A DNA stretch of 64,000 nt from Gluconacetobacter azotocaptans (GTDB taxonomy: Bacteria; Pseudomonadota; Alphaproteobacteria; Acetobacterales; Acetobacteraceae). Made by a program: the position numbers and the translations under genes. This document shows, piece after piece, positions 34,796-44,126 of this stretch. Position 1 is the stretch's first letter, and each line of letters opens with the position of its first letter. Below the pieces are notes generated by a model. That model was not told where the DNA came from, ran no database searches, and saw only the letters and a program-made list of their open reading frames with translations. The stretch is from NCBI RefSeq assembly GCF_014174355.1, contig NZ_JABEQF010000005.1, forward strand, positions 62,001 through 126,000. Direction: 5' to 3'.

Positions 34796-36649
34796 TCAGC
34801 CCCCGTCGGGGTCGATTTCGCCGCGCCGCAGGGCCTCCCACGCCAGCAGGCGCGTGCGCAGGCTGTTCCACGCCCGCTCGTCCAGCGTGCCGGTGCACAG
34901 GCGCTCGGTATCGGCGCGGATGTCCTCGCCGAACTGCCGGACATTCAGCAGCGCGTAGAAATGCCACCATTCCTGGCCGATCTCGACGTCCATCAGGCTG
35001 TCCGGCGCGCTCAGCGACAGCGGCAGCGGCTGGGTGGCCAGCACGGCCTCGCGTTCGTCGCGCAGGCCGGCCGCGTCCAGGCCGGCGGCCAGCGCGCCCG
35101 CGTCCGGCAGGTCGCCGGCGGCCGCCATGTCCATCAGCCCGGCCCGCACCCGCGCCAGCCCCGCGGGCAGGTCCAGCCGGCAATAGGCATCTTCGACCTC
35201 GGGCAGCAGGTGCGGATGGCGCAGCAGGATGGCGGTCAGGATACGCATTCGTTCGTGCATCGTCGCCTGGGCGTCGAGCGGTGGGCGTTCCATGATCCGG
35301 ACCGGGCGCGGCGCGGCGCCCGCGCCCTTGCCCCATGGCTTGCCCCCCTGTCCCCCCTGGCCGGGACGGCGGCGGAAGGTTTCGAAGAACCGGTCCAGCA
35401 GGGTGCTGCGATATTCCGCCGCCAGCCCCTTGTCGCCGATCAGGGCCGCGGCCTCGGTCAGGCGGCGACGCAGCGCCGCGCGCTGTTCCGGCCCCGGATC
35501 GCGCACGCCTTCGGTCAGCAGGTCGAACAGCACCTCGCCCACCGGCCGGGCGCCGTCCAGCAGGGTCGCGACCGCGCCCGCCCCCTGGCGGCGGAGCAGG
35601 CTGTCCGGGTCTTCGCCTTCCGGCAGGGCGCAGAAGCGCAGCGTCCGGTTCAGGTCCAGCAGCGGCAGCCCGGTCTCGGCTGCCTTGACCGCCGCCCGCC
35701 GCCCGGCCGCATCCCCGTCGAAGCACAGGATCGGCGCGGCCGATACCTGCCACAGGGCTTCCATCTGCTCGGCGGTCAGGGCGGTGCCCAGCGGCGCCAC
35801 GGCACCGGGAAAGCCGCCCTGATGCAGGGCGATGACATCCATGTACCCCTCGACCACCACCAGTTCGACCGGTGGCGTCCCCCGTGGACGGACCGTCCGC
35901 ACCGCCGCGCGGGCACGATCCAGGCCGAACAGGGTCCGCCGCTTGGAAAACAGCGCGGTCTCGGGGCCGTTCAGATATTTCGGCTGCCCGTCGCCCAGGA
36001 TCCGCCCACCGAAGGACACCAGCGCCCCACGCCGGTCGCGAATGGGAAAGGTCACGCGGTTGAAGAACAATTCCCCCTTGGGCCGCCCGTCCTCGTCCAG
36101 CCGCATCAGCCCGGCCTCGGCCACCAGGTGAGGGGCGATTCCCTGCGCCTGCAATTCGGCCAGCACCCCGCCCCGCCCGTCGCCGGACCAGCCCAGGCCG
36201 AAGGCCGCGATCGTCTCGTCCGCCAGGCCCCTGCCGCGCAGATAGGCCAGGCCCGCACGCCCCTCCGGCGCGTGCAGGCGCCGGGTCCATGCGGCCTGCA
36301 CGGCCTCCAGCACGTCGGACAGGGTTTTGGACCGTTGCTCGGCCTGGCGCTGGGCGGGGCCGGGGCGCGGCACCTCCAGCCCGGCCTCGCCCGCCAGTTC
36401 GGCGACCGCCTCGGGGAACGAACGACCCTCGCTCTGCATGACGAAGGAAATGACGTCGCCGTGCGCGCCGCAGCCGAAACAGTGGAAATGGTCGTCATAG
36501 ACATAGAAGGACGGCGTCTTTTCCCCATGGAAGGGGCAGCACGCCTTCCAGTTCCGTCCCGAACGGGTCAGCTTCGTCCGCCGCCCGATCACCGAGGCGA
36601 TGGGCGTGCGGGCGCGAAGCTCTTCCAGAAAGGCAGGATCGAGGGCCAA
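34796..36649 (-). CDS. dnaG: DNA primase
   Basis: Synthesises RNA primers at the replication fork. The 617-residue protein has an N-terminal zinc-binding domain (CPFHGEKTPSFYVYD, FHCFGCGAHGD; Cys-His-Cys-Cys ligands), the catalytic core with FNRVTFPIRDRRG, the TOPRIM motifs VVVEGYMDVIAL and CFDGDAAGRRAA, and a C-terminal helicase-binding domain. The stop of yqeY is four bases upstream. The order yqeY-dnaG-rpoD is widely conserved. Confidence 0.97.
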   Translation of the reverse strand: MALDPAFLEELRARTPIASVIGRRTKLTRSGRNWKACCPFHGEKTPSFYVYDDHFHCFGCGAHGDVISFVMQSEGRSFPEAVAELAGEAGLEVPRPGPAQRQAEQRSKTLSDVLEAVQAAWTRRLHAPEGRAGLAYLRGRGLADETIAAFGLGWSGDGRGGVLAELQAQGIAPHLVAEAGLMRLDEDGRPKGELFFNRVTFPIRDRRGALVSFGGRILGDGQPKYLNGPETALFSKRRTLFGLDRARAAVRTVRPRGTPPVELVVVEGYMDVIALHQGGFPGAVAPLGTALTAEQMEALWQVSAAPILCFDGDAAGRRAAVKAAETGLPLLDLNRTLRFCALPEGEDPDSLLRRQGAGAVATLLDGARPVGEVLFDLLTEGVRDPGPEQRAALRRRLTEAAALIGDKGLAAEYRSTLLDRFFETFRRRPGQGGQGGKPWGKGAGAAPRPVRIMERPPLDAQATMHERMRILTAILLRHPHLLPEVEDAYCRLDLPAGLARVRAGLMDMAAAGDLPDAGALAAGLDAAGLRDEREAVLATQPLPLSLSAPDSLMDVEIGQEWWHFYALLNVRQFGEDIRADTERLCTGTLDERAWNSLRTRLLAWEALRRGEIDPDGG

Positions 36650-36653
36650 GGCG

Positions 36654-37112
36654 TCAGGCGGTCAGCAGGGACTTGGCCACCGCGCTGGCGCGGCCGGCGT
36701 CCAGCGCGGCGCCGAAACGGGCCTTCAGCTCGGCCATGACCTTGCCCATGTCCTTCATGCCCGTGGCGCCTACGCCGGCGATCGCCTCCCGCGCCGCCGC
36801 CTCCAGGGTCGCGGCGTCCAGTTCGGCCGGCAGGTAGGCGCGGATCGTCGCGATCTCGGCTTCCTCCTTCTCGGCCAGTTCGGCCCGGCCGCCCTGACGG
36901 TACAGCGTGGCCGATTCGACGCGCGACTTGATCATGCCGCGCAGGGTAGCCACCACCTCGTCATCGCCGATCTTGTCCACGCCGCGGGGCCGGGCGGCGA
37001 TGTCGGCATCCTTTATTTTCGCCGAAATCATGCGCAGCGTGCCGACGCGCCCGGCTTCGCCCGCCTTCATCGCCGCCTTGAGGTCATCCATGAAACGTGC
37101 GCGCAGCGACAT
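36654..37112 (-). CDS. GatB/YqeY domain protein
   Basis: A 152-residue YqeY-like protein, the helical tail domain related to the C-terminus of GatB, thought to bind tRNA but without an established role. The sequence MSLRARFMDDLKAAMKAGEAGRVGTLRMI, EKEEAEIATIRAYLP and MGKVMAELKARFGA are typical. AGGAG lies about ten bases before the ATG. First gene of the dnaG-rpoD operon, divergent from carA across a 148-base region with palindromes. Confidence 0.9.
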   Translation of the reverse strand: MSLRARFMDDLKAAMKAGEAGRVGTLRMISAKIKDADIAARPRGVDKIGDDEVVATLRGMIKSRVESATLYRQGGRAELAEKEEAEIATIRAYLPAELDAATLEAAAREAIAGVGATGMKDMGKVMAELKARFGAALDAGRASAVAKSLLTA

Positions 37113-37158
37113 GATCCCGTATCTCCTGTAAATCCGGCAGACGGGGGGACCGCCCGCA

Positions 37159-37174
37159 TGGAATATTCTTCCCA
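37159..37174. promoter_or_regulatory. Operator-like palindrome, copy 1 (imperfect)
   Basis: The sequence TGGAA-TATTC-TTCCCA is the same palindrome as copy 2 with one G missing in the left arm. The two copies share the core AATNTTCTTCCCA and their right arms are 38 bases apart. Location between the divergent yqeY and carA genes suggests binding of a dimeric repressor. Confidence 0.5.
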
Positions 37175-37195
37175 TATCTTCCGTCCGAAACCGGG

Positions 37196-37212
37196 TGGGA
37201 ATTTTCTTCCCA
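37196..37212. promoter_or_regulatory. Operator-like palindrome, copy 2 (perfect)
   Basis: TGGGAA and TTCCCA form a perfect 6-base inverted repeat with a 5-base spacer, ending 48 bases before the carA start. A GATAAT box at 37235-37240 could be the carA -10 element, which would place the palindrome at or upstream of the -35 region. A third, weaker relative (GGAAAAATTCTCC, 37248-37260) touches the first ATG. The helix-turn-helix domain encoded by carA itself is a candidate ligand. Confidence 0.55.
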
Positions 37213-37260
37213 GCCCATCCGGACGCTGGTAGGAGATAATCCCGGAAGGAAAAATTCTCC

Positions 37261-38667
37261 ATGCCGATGACGGTTGAAAACATCATTGAACGCCTGGGTG
37301 GCGCGGACAACGCGGCCCGCCTGGCCGGCGTCAGCACCGAAGCCGTCCGCAAATGGCGGCAGGCCCGTGCGATTCCACCCAAGCACTGGACGGTCATCCT
37401 GCGCCAGACCGGCCTGGCCCTTTCCGACCTGCAACCCGACAGCGCGTCCGACCGAGCGGAGACCCAGATGACTGCCTCCCCCCCTTCCGCCCCCAGCGCC
37501 GCGCCGCCGGCCGGCGCCACCGCCGCCCTGGTCCTGGCGGACGGCACCATCCTGTGGGGGCGCGGATTCGGCGCACACACACCCGCCCAGGGCGCCGCGA
37601 TCGGCGAGCTGTGCTTTTCCACCGGCATGACGGGGTACCAGGAAACGCTGACCGACCCGTCGTTCGCCGGCCAGATCATCACCTTCACCTTCCCCCATAT
37701 CGGCAATGTCGGCACCAACAGCGAGGATGACGAGGCCGCGCGCATCGCCGCCCGGGGCCTGGTGGTCAAGCAGGACCTGACCGAACCCGCCAGCTGGCGC
37801 GCCGCCCAGCCGCTTGGGTCCTGGCTGGCCGCGCAGGGGGTGCCGGGCATCTGCGGCGTCGATACCCGCGCCGTCACCCTGCGCCTGCGCGACGGCGGAC
37901 CACAGACCGCGGTCCTGGCCTATCCCGCCGACAGCCTGTTCGACCTGGACGGCCTGCGCGCGCGCGCCGTCGCCTGGCCGGGGCTGGAGGGCATGGACCT
38001 GGCGAAGGATGTCACCTGCGCCGCCGCCTATTCCTGGGACCAGGGTACCTGGGCCTGGCCGCACGGTACGCAAACGCCGCCCGCGCGTCGCCGCCGCGTC
38101 GTCGCCGTCGATTACGGGGCGAAGCGCAACATCCTGCGCTGCCTGGTCAGCGCCGGATGCGACGTGACCGTCGTCCCGGCCACCGCCACGGCGGCCGAGA
38201 TCCTGTCCCACGACCCCGCGGGCGTGTTCCTGTCGAACGGCCCGGGCGACCCGGCGGCGACCGCCGAATACGCCGTGCCGGCCATTCGCGGCGTGCTGGA
38301 TGCCGGCAAGCCGGTCTTCGGCATCTGCCTGGGCCACCAGCTTCTGGCCCTGGCGCTGGGGGCGCGGACCTACAAGCTGGCGCGCGGCCATCGCGGCGCC
38401 AACCAGCCGGTCAAGGACCTGTCCACCGGCCGGGTGGAGATCACCAGCCAGAACCACGGCTTCGCGGTGGACGAGGCCAGCCTGCCCGAGGGCGTGCGCG
38501 TGACGCACACCAGCCTGTTCGACGGATCGAACGAAGGCCTCGCTTCGGACCGGCTGCCGGCCTTCTCGGTCCAGTACCACCCCGAGGCCAGCCCCGGCCC
38601 ATCGGACAGTTTCTACCTGTTCGAACGCTTCGTCGCCCTGATCGACCGCACCACACCGACCGCCTGA
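37261..38667 (+). CDS. carA: Carbamoyl-phosphate synthase small subunit with N-terminal helix-turn-helix domain
   Basis: The glutaminase subunit that supplies ammonia to CarB for arginine and pyrimidine synthesis. Residues from about 83 on are standard Car[36 protein letters not shown], the nucleophile Cys356 in FGICLGHQ, and [12 protein letters not shown] with the catalytic His/Glu. Residues about 4-57 are a Cro/YdaS-like helix-turn-helix unit ([29 protein letters not shown]), followed by a Pro/Ala/Ser linker. No stop separates them. An internal ATG at 37468 with GGAG six bases upstream would yield ordinary CarA of 399 residues, so two products are possible. Followed by carB after 10 bases. 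Confidence 0.93.
   Translation: MPMTVENIIERLGGADNAARLAGVSTEAVRKWRQARAIPPKHWTVILRQTGLALSDLQPDSASDRAETQMTASPPSAPSAAPPAGATAALVLADGTILWGRGFGAHTPAQGAAIGELCFSTGMTGYQETLTDPSFAGQIITFTFPHIGNVGTNSEDDEAARIAARGLVVKQDLTEPASWRAAQPLGSWLAAQGVPGICGVDTRAVTLRLRDGGPQTAVLAYPADSLFDLDGLRARAVAWPGLEGMDLAKDVTCAAAYSWDQGTWAWPHGTQTPPARRRRVVAVDYGAKRNILRCLVSAGCDVTVVPATATAAEILSHDPAGVFLSNGPGDPAATAEYAVPAIRGVLDAGKPVFGICLGHQLLALALGARTYKLARGHRGANQPVKDLSTGRVEITSQNHGFAVDEASLPEGVRVTHTSLFDGSNEGLASDRLPAFSVQYHPEASPGPSDSFYLFERFVALIDRTTPTA
37458..37470 (+). promoter_or_regulatory. Internal ribosome binding site and ATG within the carA fusion
   Basis: GGAG (37458-37461) is six bases before an in-frame ATG (37468-37470) that starts [14 protein letters not shown], just ahead of the conserved CarA domain. 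Its quality equals or exceeds that of the upstream start at 37261 (AAGGAA, nine bases). It may allow separate synthesis of CarA without the DNA-binding domain. Confidence 0.6.
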
Positions 38668-38677
38668 AAGTCGCCCC

Positions 38678-41600
38678 ATGCCCAAACGGACAGACATCAG
38701 ATCCATCCTGATCATCGGCGCCGGCCCGATCGTCATCGGCCAGGCGTGCGAATTCGACTATTCCGGCGCGCAGGCCTGCAAGGCGCTGCGCGAGGAAGGG
38801 TACCGGGTCATCCTGGTCAATTCCAACCCGGCGACGATCATGACCGACCCGGGGCTGGCGGACGCCACCTACGTGGAACCGATCACCCCCGAATTCGTCG
38901 AGCGGATCATCCTGCGCGAAAAGCCCGACGCCATCCTGCCCACCATGGGCGGCCAGACGGCGCTGAACACTGCCATGGCGCTGGACAAGTCGGGATTCCT
39001 GGCGGCGCAGGGCGTCGAACTGATCGGGGCGAACGCCGAGGTCATCGACCGCGCCGAGGACCGGCAGAAATTCCGCGAGGCGATGGACGCGATCGGCATC
39101 GAAAGCCCGCGCAGCCTCATCGCCCATACGCTGGACGAAGCCCGTGCGGCGCTGGAACAGATCGGCCTGCCGTCGGTCATCCGCCCGTCCTTCACCATGG
39201 GCGGCTCGGGCGGCGGCATCGCCTATAACCGCGAGGAATTCGACCAGATCGTCACCTCGGGCCTCGACGCCTCGCCCACGACCGAAGTCCTGATCGAGGA
39301 ATCCGTCCTGGGCTGGAAGGAGTACGAGATGGAGGTGGTCCGCGACAGCGCGGACAACTGCATCATCGTCTGCTCGATCGAGAACATCGACCCGATGGGC
39401 GTGCATACCGGCGATTCCATCACCGTCGCCCCGGCGCTGACCTTGACCGACAAGGAATACCAGCGGATGCGCGACGCCTCGCTGGCGTGCCTGCGCGCCA
39501 TCGGCGTCGATACCGGCGGGTCGAACGTGCAGTTCGGCGTCAACCCCGCCGACGGCCGCATGGTCGTCATCGAGATGAATCCCCGCGTCTCGCGCTCGTC
39601 CGCCCTGGCGTCCAAGGCGACGGGTTTCCCCATCGCCAAGATCGCGGCGAAGCTGGCGGTGGGCTATACGCTGGGCGAACTGGCCAACGACATCACCGGA
39701 TCGACCCCGGCGTCGTTCGAGCCCACGATCGATTACGTCGTGGTGAAGATCCCGCGCTTCACGTTCGAGAAATTCCCCGGCACCCCCGCCCTGCTGTCCA
39801 CCAGCATGAAGTCGGTGGGCGAGGCGATGGCCATCGGCCGCTCGTTCCCCGAGGCCCTGCAGAAGGGGCTGCGGTCGATGGAAACCGGCCTGGCCGGCCT
39901 GGATCCGGTCGAGGCCCCGGGCGATGGCGGGATGGACGCCTTCCGCGCCGCCCTGTCGCAGCCCCGCCCGGAACGGATCCTGATGGCGGCCCAGGCCCTG
40001 CGCGCCGGCCTCGGCATCGAGGAAATCCAGGCGGCCTGCCGGTTCGAGCCCTGGTTCCTGCGCGAATTGCAGAAGATCGTGGCGGCGGAGCACGACGTCG
40101 TCCGCACCGGCCTGCCCGAGGATGCGCATTCCCTGCGCCGGCTGAAGGCGCTGGGCTTCTCGGACGTGCAGCTGGCGCGCCTGTCGGGCACCGACGCCGC
40201 CGAGATCGCGGCCCTGCGCGACCGCCTGGCCGTGACCCCGGTCTACAAGCGGATCGACACCTGCGCCGGCGAATTCGCCTCGGCCACGCCCTACATGTAC
40301 TCGACCTACGAAGGCGGGTTCGGCGTGCCGGAATGCGAAAGCCGGCCGACCGACCGGCAGAAGATCGTCATCCTGGGCGGCGGTCCCAACCGCATCGGCC
40401 AGGGCATCGAATTCGACTATTGCTGCGTCCACGCGGCCTACGCCCTGCGCGAGGCCGGGTTCGAGACCATCATGGTCAATTGCAACCCCGAAACCGTGTC
40501 CACCGACTACGACACGTCCGACCGGCTGTATTTCGAGCCGCTGACCGCCGAGGACGTGATCGCCCTGATCCGGCGCGAACAGGCCGCCGGCACCGTCCTG
40601 GGCTGCATCGTGCAATATGGCGGCCAGACGCCGCTGAAGCTGTCCCGCGCGCTGGAGGCGGCCGGCATTCCGCTGCTGGGCACGCCCGCCGACGCCATCG
40701 ACCGTGCCGAGGACCGCGAGCGCTTCCAGCAGATGCTGCACCGGGTGGGCCTGCGCCAGCCCGACAACGGCATCGCCCGCAGCCCGGCCGAGGCCGAGGA
40801 CGTGGCCGAGCGCATCGGCTACCCCGTGGTGGTCCGCCCCTCCTACGTGCTGGGCGGCCGGGCGATGGAAATCGTCCATGACCGCGCCAGCCTGCAACGC
40901 TACATGCGCGTGGCGCTGCAACTGGCGGGCCATGATATCGCCTCCGGCCCCGTCCTGATCGACCGCTACCTGAACGACGCCATCGAGGCCGACGTAGACG
41001 GCATCGCCGACGGCCACAGCGTCTATGTCGCCGGGGTGATGGAACATATCGAGGAAGCCGGCATCCATTCCGGCGACAGCGCGTGTTCGCTGCCGCCCTA
41101 TACGCTGTCGCCCGCCATCGTGACCGAGCTGAAGGCGCAGACCGAGGCGATGGCCCGCGAACTGGGCATCGTCGGCCTGATGAACGTCCAGTACGCCATC
41201 AAGGACCAGGAAATCTTCGTCCTGGAGGTCAATCCCCGGGCCTCGCGCACCGTGCCGTTCGTCGCCAAGGCCACCGGGGTTCCAGTCGCCAAGATCGGCG
41301 CCCGGGTCATGGCGGGGGCGAAGCTGGCGGAATTCCGCCTGGACGACCGCGCCGTCGCCCCGCATGTGGCGGTGAAGGAGGCGGTATTCCCCTTCAACCG
41401 CTTCCCCAACGTCGACACGATCCTCGGCCCGGAAATGCGCTCGACCGGCGAGGTCATGGGCCTGGACGCCTCGTTCGAGCGCGCGTTCGCCAAGTCGCAG
41501 CTGGCCGCCGGTGTGCGCCTGCCGCTGTCGGGCGTGGTGTTCCTGTCGGTGCGCGGCAGCGACAAGGCCGCCGTGACCCCGCTGGCCCGCCGTCTGGTGG

Positions 41601-41932
41601 ACATGGGCTTCACCATCCTGGCCACCCGCGGCACCGCCCAGCGCCTGCGCGACGCAGGCGTCGAGGTCAAGGTGGTGAACAAGGTGCTGGAAGGGCGGCC
41701 CAACTGCGTGGACGCCATCCGGTCGGGCGACGTGCAGATGGTCATCAATACCGCCCAGGGCGCGCAGTCGGTCACCGACAGCTTCGACATCCGCCGTTCG
41801 GCCCTGACTTTGGGCATTCCGCACTTCACGACCATCGCCGGAGCACGCGCCGCGACCCATGCGATTTCGGCGATGCGGGAAGGACCGCTTGAAGTCGCGC
41901 CCCTTCAATCCTACTTTAGCGGATCGTTCTGA
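38678..41932 (+). CDS. carB: Carbamoyl-phosphate synthase large subunit
   Basis: Makes carbamoyl phosphate from bicarbonate, ammonia from CarA and two ATP. The 1084-residue protein shows the duplicated ATP-grasp structure: first half with MGGQTALN and [16 protein letters not shown], second half with [11 protein letters not shown] and [15 protein letters not shown], each ending in EVNPR/EMNPR motifs. The C-terminal MGS-like allosteric domain (about 950-1084; [35 protein letters not shown]) is complete. A dedicated SD is weak, in line with coupling to carA. Confidence 0.98.
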   Translation: MPKRTDIRSILIIGAGPIVIGQACEFDYSGAQACKALREEGYRVILVNSNPATIMTDPGLADATYVEPITPEFVERIILREKPDAILPTMGGQTALNTAMALDKSGFLAAQGVELIGANAEVIDRAEDRQKFREAMDAIGIESPRSLIAHTLDEARAALEQIGLPSVIRPSFTMGGSGGGIAYNREEFDQIVTSGLDASPTTEVLIEESVLGWKEYEMEVVRDSADNCIIVCSIENIDPMGVHTGDSITVAPALTLTDKEYQRMRDASLACLRAIGVDTGGSNVQFGVNPADGRMVVIEMNPRVSRSSALASKATGFPIAKIAAKLAVGYTLGELANDITGSTPASFEPTIDYVVVKIPRFTFEKFPGTPALLSTSMKSVGEAMAIGRSFPEALQKGLRSMETGLAGLDPVEAPGDGGMDAFRAALSQPRPERILMAAQALRAGLGIEEIQAACRFEPWFLRELQKIVAAEHDVVRTGLPEDAHSLRRLKALGFSDVQLARLSGTDAAEIAALRDRLAVTPVYKRIDTCAGEFASATPYMYSTYEGGFGVPECESRPTDRQKIVILGGGPNRIGQGIEFDYCCVHAAYALREAGFETIMVNCNPETVSTDYDTSDRLYFEPLTAEDVIALIRREQAAGTVLGCIVQYGGQTPLKLSRALEAAGIPLLGTPADAIDRAEDRERFQQMLHRVGLRQPDNGIARSPAEAEDVAERIGYPVVVRPSYVLGGRAMEIVHDRASLQRYMRVALQLAGHDIASGPVLIDRYLNDAIEADVDGIADGHSVYVAGVMEHIEEAGIHSGDSACSLPPYTLSPAIVTELKAQTEAMARELGIVGLMNVQYAIKDQEIFVLEVNPRASRTVPFVAKATGVPVAKIGARVMAGAKLAEFRLDDRAVAPHVAVKEAVFPFNRFPNVDTILGPEMRSTGEVMGLDASFERAFAKSQLAAGVRLPLSGVVFLSVRGSDKAAVTPLARRLVDMGFTILATRGTAQRLRDAGVEVKVVNKVLEGRPNCVDAIRSGDVQMVINTAQGAQSVTDSFDIRRSALTLGIPHFTTIAGARAATHAISAMREGPLEVAPLQSYFSGSF

Positions 41933-41947
41933 GCGTACCGCACCGAC

Positions 41948-41985
41948 GCCGGGGCGGGGACCGGTCCTCCGGCCCCTGCCCCGGC
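41948..41985 (+). terminator. GC-rich hairpin after carB
   Basis: GCCGGGGC (41948-41955) pairs with GCCCCGGC (41978-41985), with further pairing of GGGG/CCCC and CCGG/CCGG inside around a TCCT loop. It begins 15 bases after the carB stop. There is no immediate T-run, so it may be a pause/Rho-dependent terminator or an attenuator between carB and greA. Confidence 0.6.
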
Positions 41986-42025
41986 GTGCTCGGTCTATGC
42001 GGTAGGCTCTTGTGGCAATTTTCAT

Positions 42026-42043
42026 GTCAGTCGCATGACTGAC
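42026..42043 (+). promoter_or_regulatory. Perfect inverted repeat upstream of greA
   Basis: GTCAGTC and GACTGAC form a perfect 7-base inverted repeat with the spacer GCAT, ending 20 bases before the greA start codon. It is either in the greA leader as a hairpin or an operator. The upstream stretch TTGTGGCAATTTTCATG may contain promoter elements, but no clear consensus is visible. Confidence 0.5.
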
Positions 42044-42063
42044 CTTCACCCCGGGGACGCGCC

Positions 42064-42537
42064 TTGCAGAAATTTCCGATGACAGGCAAGGGCCTGCAGC
42101 GGCTGGAAGAAGAACTTCGCAAGCTCAAGAGTGAGGAACGCCCGGCCATCATCCGTGCGATCGCGGAAGCACGCAGCCATGGCGACCTGTCCGAAAACGC
42201 CGAATACCACGCGGCGCGCGAACGTCAGTCCTTCACCGAGGGCCGTATCCTCGAACTGGAAGACATCGTCTCCGCGGCCGAGGTGATCGACCCCGCGACC
42301 CTGTCGGGCGACCAGGTGAAGTTCGGCGCCCAGGTCAGCCTGGTCGACGAGGAAACCGACAAGGAAGCGACCTACCAGATCGTCGGCGTGCACGAGGCCG
42401 ACATCAAGCAGGGCCTGCTGTCCATTTCCTCGCCGCTGGCCAAGTCGCTGATCGGCAAGCGGATCGGTGATTCCGTGTCCGTTCCGGCCCCCGGCGGGGA
42501 CCGCACCTACGAGATCCTGGCCGTCACGTACGGCTGA
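42064..42537 (+). CDS. greA: Transcription elongation factor GreA (TTG start)
   Basis: Rescues backtracked RNA polymerase by stimulating transcript cleavage. The 157-residue protein has the coiled-coil N-terminal domain with the signature [47 protein letters not shown] with the acidic tip residues, and a C-terminal FKBP-like domain ending YEILAVTYG. The start is TTG 42064, supported by the conserved residues between it and the next ATG (42079). It stands between carB and the threonine dehydratase gene. Confidence 0.95.
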   Translation: MQKFPMTGKGLQRLEEELRKLKSEERPAIIRAIAEARSHGDLSENAEYHAARERQSFTEGRILELEDIVSAAEVIDPATLSGDQVKFGAQVSLVDEETDKEATYQIVGVHEADIKQGLLSISSPLAKSLIGKRIGDSVSVPAPGGDRTYEILAVTYG

Positions 42538-42564
42538 GGACACGGACAAGACAATGCTGGGGAC

Positions 42565-43767
42565 ATGGGCATGATCACCCTGGACGACGTTCGCGCGGCC
42601 GCGTCCCGCATCGAGGGGCGCATCCTGCGGACGCCCACCGTGCCGTCGCACGCCCTGTCGAAGGCGACGGGCGCGGATGTCGTGCTCAAGCTCGACAACC
42701 TGCAGGCGGTGGGATCGTTCAAGGAACGCGGCGCCGCCAACAAGATGGCGCTGCTGACCCCGGCCGAGCGCGAACGCGGCGTCATCACCGTGTCCGCCGG
42801 CAACCACGCCCAGGGCGTGGCCCGCCACGCCTCCCTGCTGGGGATCGACGCGGTGATCGTGATGCCGCGCTTCACCCCGGCGGCCAAGGTGACGCGCACC
42901 GCCGGCTGGGGGGCGCGCGTGGTGCTGGAAGGCAACAGCTTCGCCGAGGCCACGGCCCACGCCAACGCCTTGTGCCAGCGCGAAGGGCGCGTGTTCGTCC
43001 ACCCGTACGACGATCCGGCGGTCATGGCCGGCCAGGGCACCTTCGCGCTGGAACTGTTCGAGGATGCCGGGCCGCTGGACATGTTCGTCGGCCCCATCGG
43101 CGGCGGCGGCCTGCTGTCGGGCTGCGCGGTGGTGGCCACCGCCCTTCGGCCGGACATGGAGGTCGTGGGCGTGCAGGTCGAAAGCCATTCGTCCCTGTCC
43201 GCCTTCCCCGGCGACGAGGTCATGCCGCCCGGTGGCGCCACCATCGCCGAGGGCATTGCCGTCCTGCAGATCGGCCGCCAGCCGCTGGAGGTCATCCGCC
43301 GGCATGTCTCGCGCGTGCTGGTGGTGCCCGAACGCGCGGTCGAGGACGCGATCACCCTGATGGCCGAGGGCGCCAAGCAGGTCAGCGAGGGCGCGGGCGC
43401 CACCGCGCTGGCGGCCGTGCTGACCTATCCGGAACTGTTCCGGGGCAAGCGGATCGCCCTGCCGGTGACCGGCGGCAACATCGACAGCCGCATCCTGGCC
43501 AATACCCTGCTGCGGTCGCTGCTGCGCGACGGGCGGCTGTTGTGCCTGAAGATGGAAATCCCCGACCGGCCGGGCATCCTGGCCGATATCTCGCGCACCA
43601 TCGGCGAGGCCGGGGGCAACATCATCGAGGTCTCGCACCAGCGTCTGTTCACCGCCCCCAGCGTCCAGGCGGCGGAACTGGAAGTGATGATCGAGGCCCG
43701 CGACCCGTCGCACGCGCTGGATATCATGGGCGAACTCTCGAAGACCTACATCGTCCGACGCGTCTGA
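42565..43767 (+). CDS. Threonine ammonia-lyase (threonine dehydratase) with C-terminal ACT domain
   Basis: A PLP enzyme converting threonine to 2-oxobutyrate, feeding isoleucine synthesis or catabolism. The 400-residue protein has the PLP lysine in GSFKERGAANKM (about residue 54), the phosphate-binding loop GPIGGGGLLSG and a C-terminal ACT-like domain (about 325-400, MEIPDRPGILADISRTIGEAGGNIIEVSHQR). This is the short form with one ACT domain, unlike IlvA of E. coli (514 residues). Starts at 42565 or 42571 are possible. It is 27 bases after greA. Confidence 0.9.
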   Translation: MGMITLDDVRAAASRIEGRILRTPTVPSHALSKATGADVVLKLDNLQAVGSFKERGAANKMALLTPAERERGVITVSAGNHAQGVARHASLLGIDAVIVMPRFTPAAKVTRTAGWGARVVLEGNSFAEATAHANALCQREGRVFVHPYDDPAVMAGQGTFALELFEDAGPLDMFVGPIGGGGLLSGCAVVATALRPDMEVVGVQVESHSSLSAFPGDEVMPPGGATIAEGIAVLQIGRQPLEVIRRHVSRVLVVPERAVEDAITLMAEGAKQVSEGAGATALAAVLTYPELFRGKRIALPVTGGNIDSRILANTLLRSLLRDGRLLCLKMEIPDRPGILADISRTIGEAGGNIIEVSHQRLFTAPSVQAAELEVMIEARDPSHALDIMGELSKTYIVRRV

Positions 43768-43794
43768 AACGCGGGACGCTGTTTCTCCAACGAC

Positions 43795-43839
43795 CGGGGT
43801 CCAGGGCCTCAGGCCCTGGTGGGTTCGGGCAAAGCCCGA
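43795..43839. repeat. 45-bp intergenic hairpin repeat, copy 1
   Basis: Contains two perfect three-base-loop hairpins: CCAGGGCC-TCA-GGCCCTGG (43801-43819) and TCGGGC-AAA-GCCCGA (43825-43839). The 45-base sequence recurs at 50495-50539 with a single difference (A at 43833, C in the other). It lies between the convergent threonine dehydratase and dodecin genes and may act as a bidirectional terminator; multi-copy REP-like elements of this look are known from many proteobacteria. Confidence 0.85.
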
Positions 43840-43849
43840 TTCTTCCCCC

Positions 43850-44062
43850 TCAGGCTTCGTCGAGGGTAAAACCCACCTTCAGCGTCACCTGATAATGGCT
43901 GACCTTGCCGTCAACCACATGGCCGCGCGTTCCCACGACCTCGAACCAGCGCAGCGAATGCAGCGTCTCGGACGCGCGGGCCAGGGCGTTGGAAATCGCG
44001 CCCTCGACCGTGTCGGGCGACGACCCGACCAGTTCGAGAACCTTGTAGACGTGATCGGACAT
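43850..44062 (-). CDS. Dodecin family flavin-binding protein
   Basis: A 70-residue protein beginning [15 protein letters not shown] with the family regions [28 protein letters not shown] and [13 protein letters not shown]. Dodecins form hollow dodecamers that store or sequester riboflavin/FMN or CoA. The tryptophan that stacks on flavin is present (Trp36, LRWFEV). GGGAG lies seven bases before the ATG. Same strand as upp, 64 bases downstream of it. Confidence 0.93.
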   Translation of the reverse strand: MSDHVYKVLELVGSSPDTVEGAISNALARASETLHSLRWFEVVGTRGHVVDGKVSHYQVTLKVGFTLDEA

Positions 44063-44126
44063 CGTTTTTCTCCCTGATCCTGTGGAACGGGAAACGATGC
44101 CCGACGGCGGCGGTTCCGGCGGTTGC

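Noticed and set aside
38441-42049. A 1,200-codon minus-strand frame
   Set aside because: It is a composition-driven mirror of carB with no domain, His/Asp/Gly/Arg-rich.
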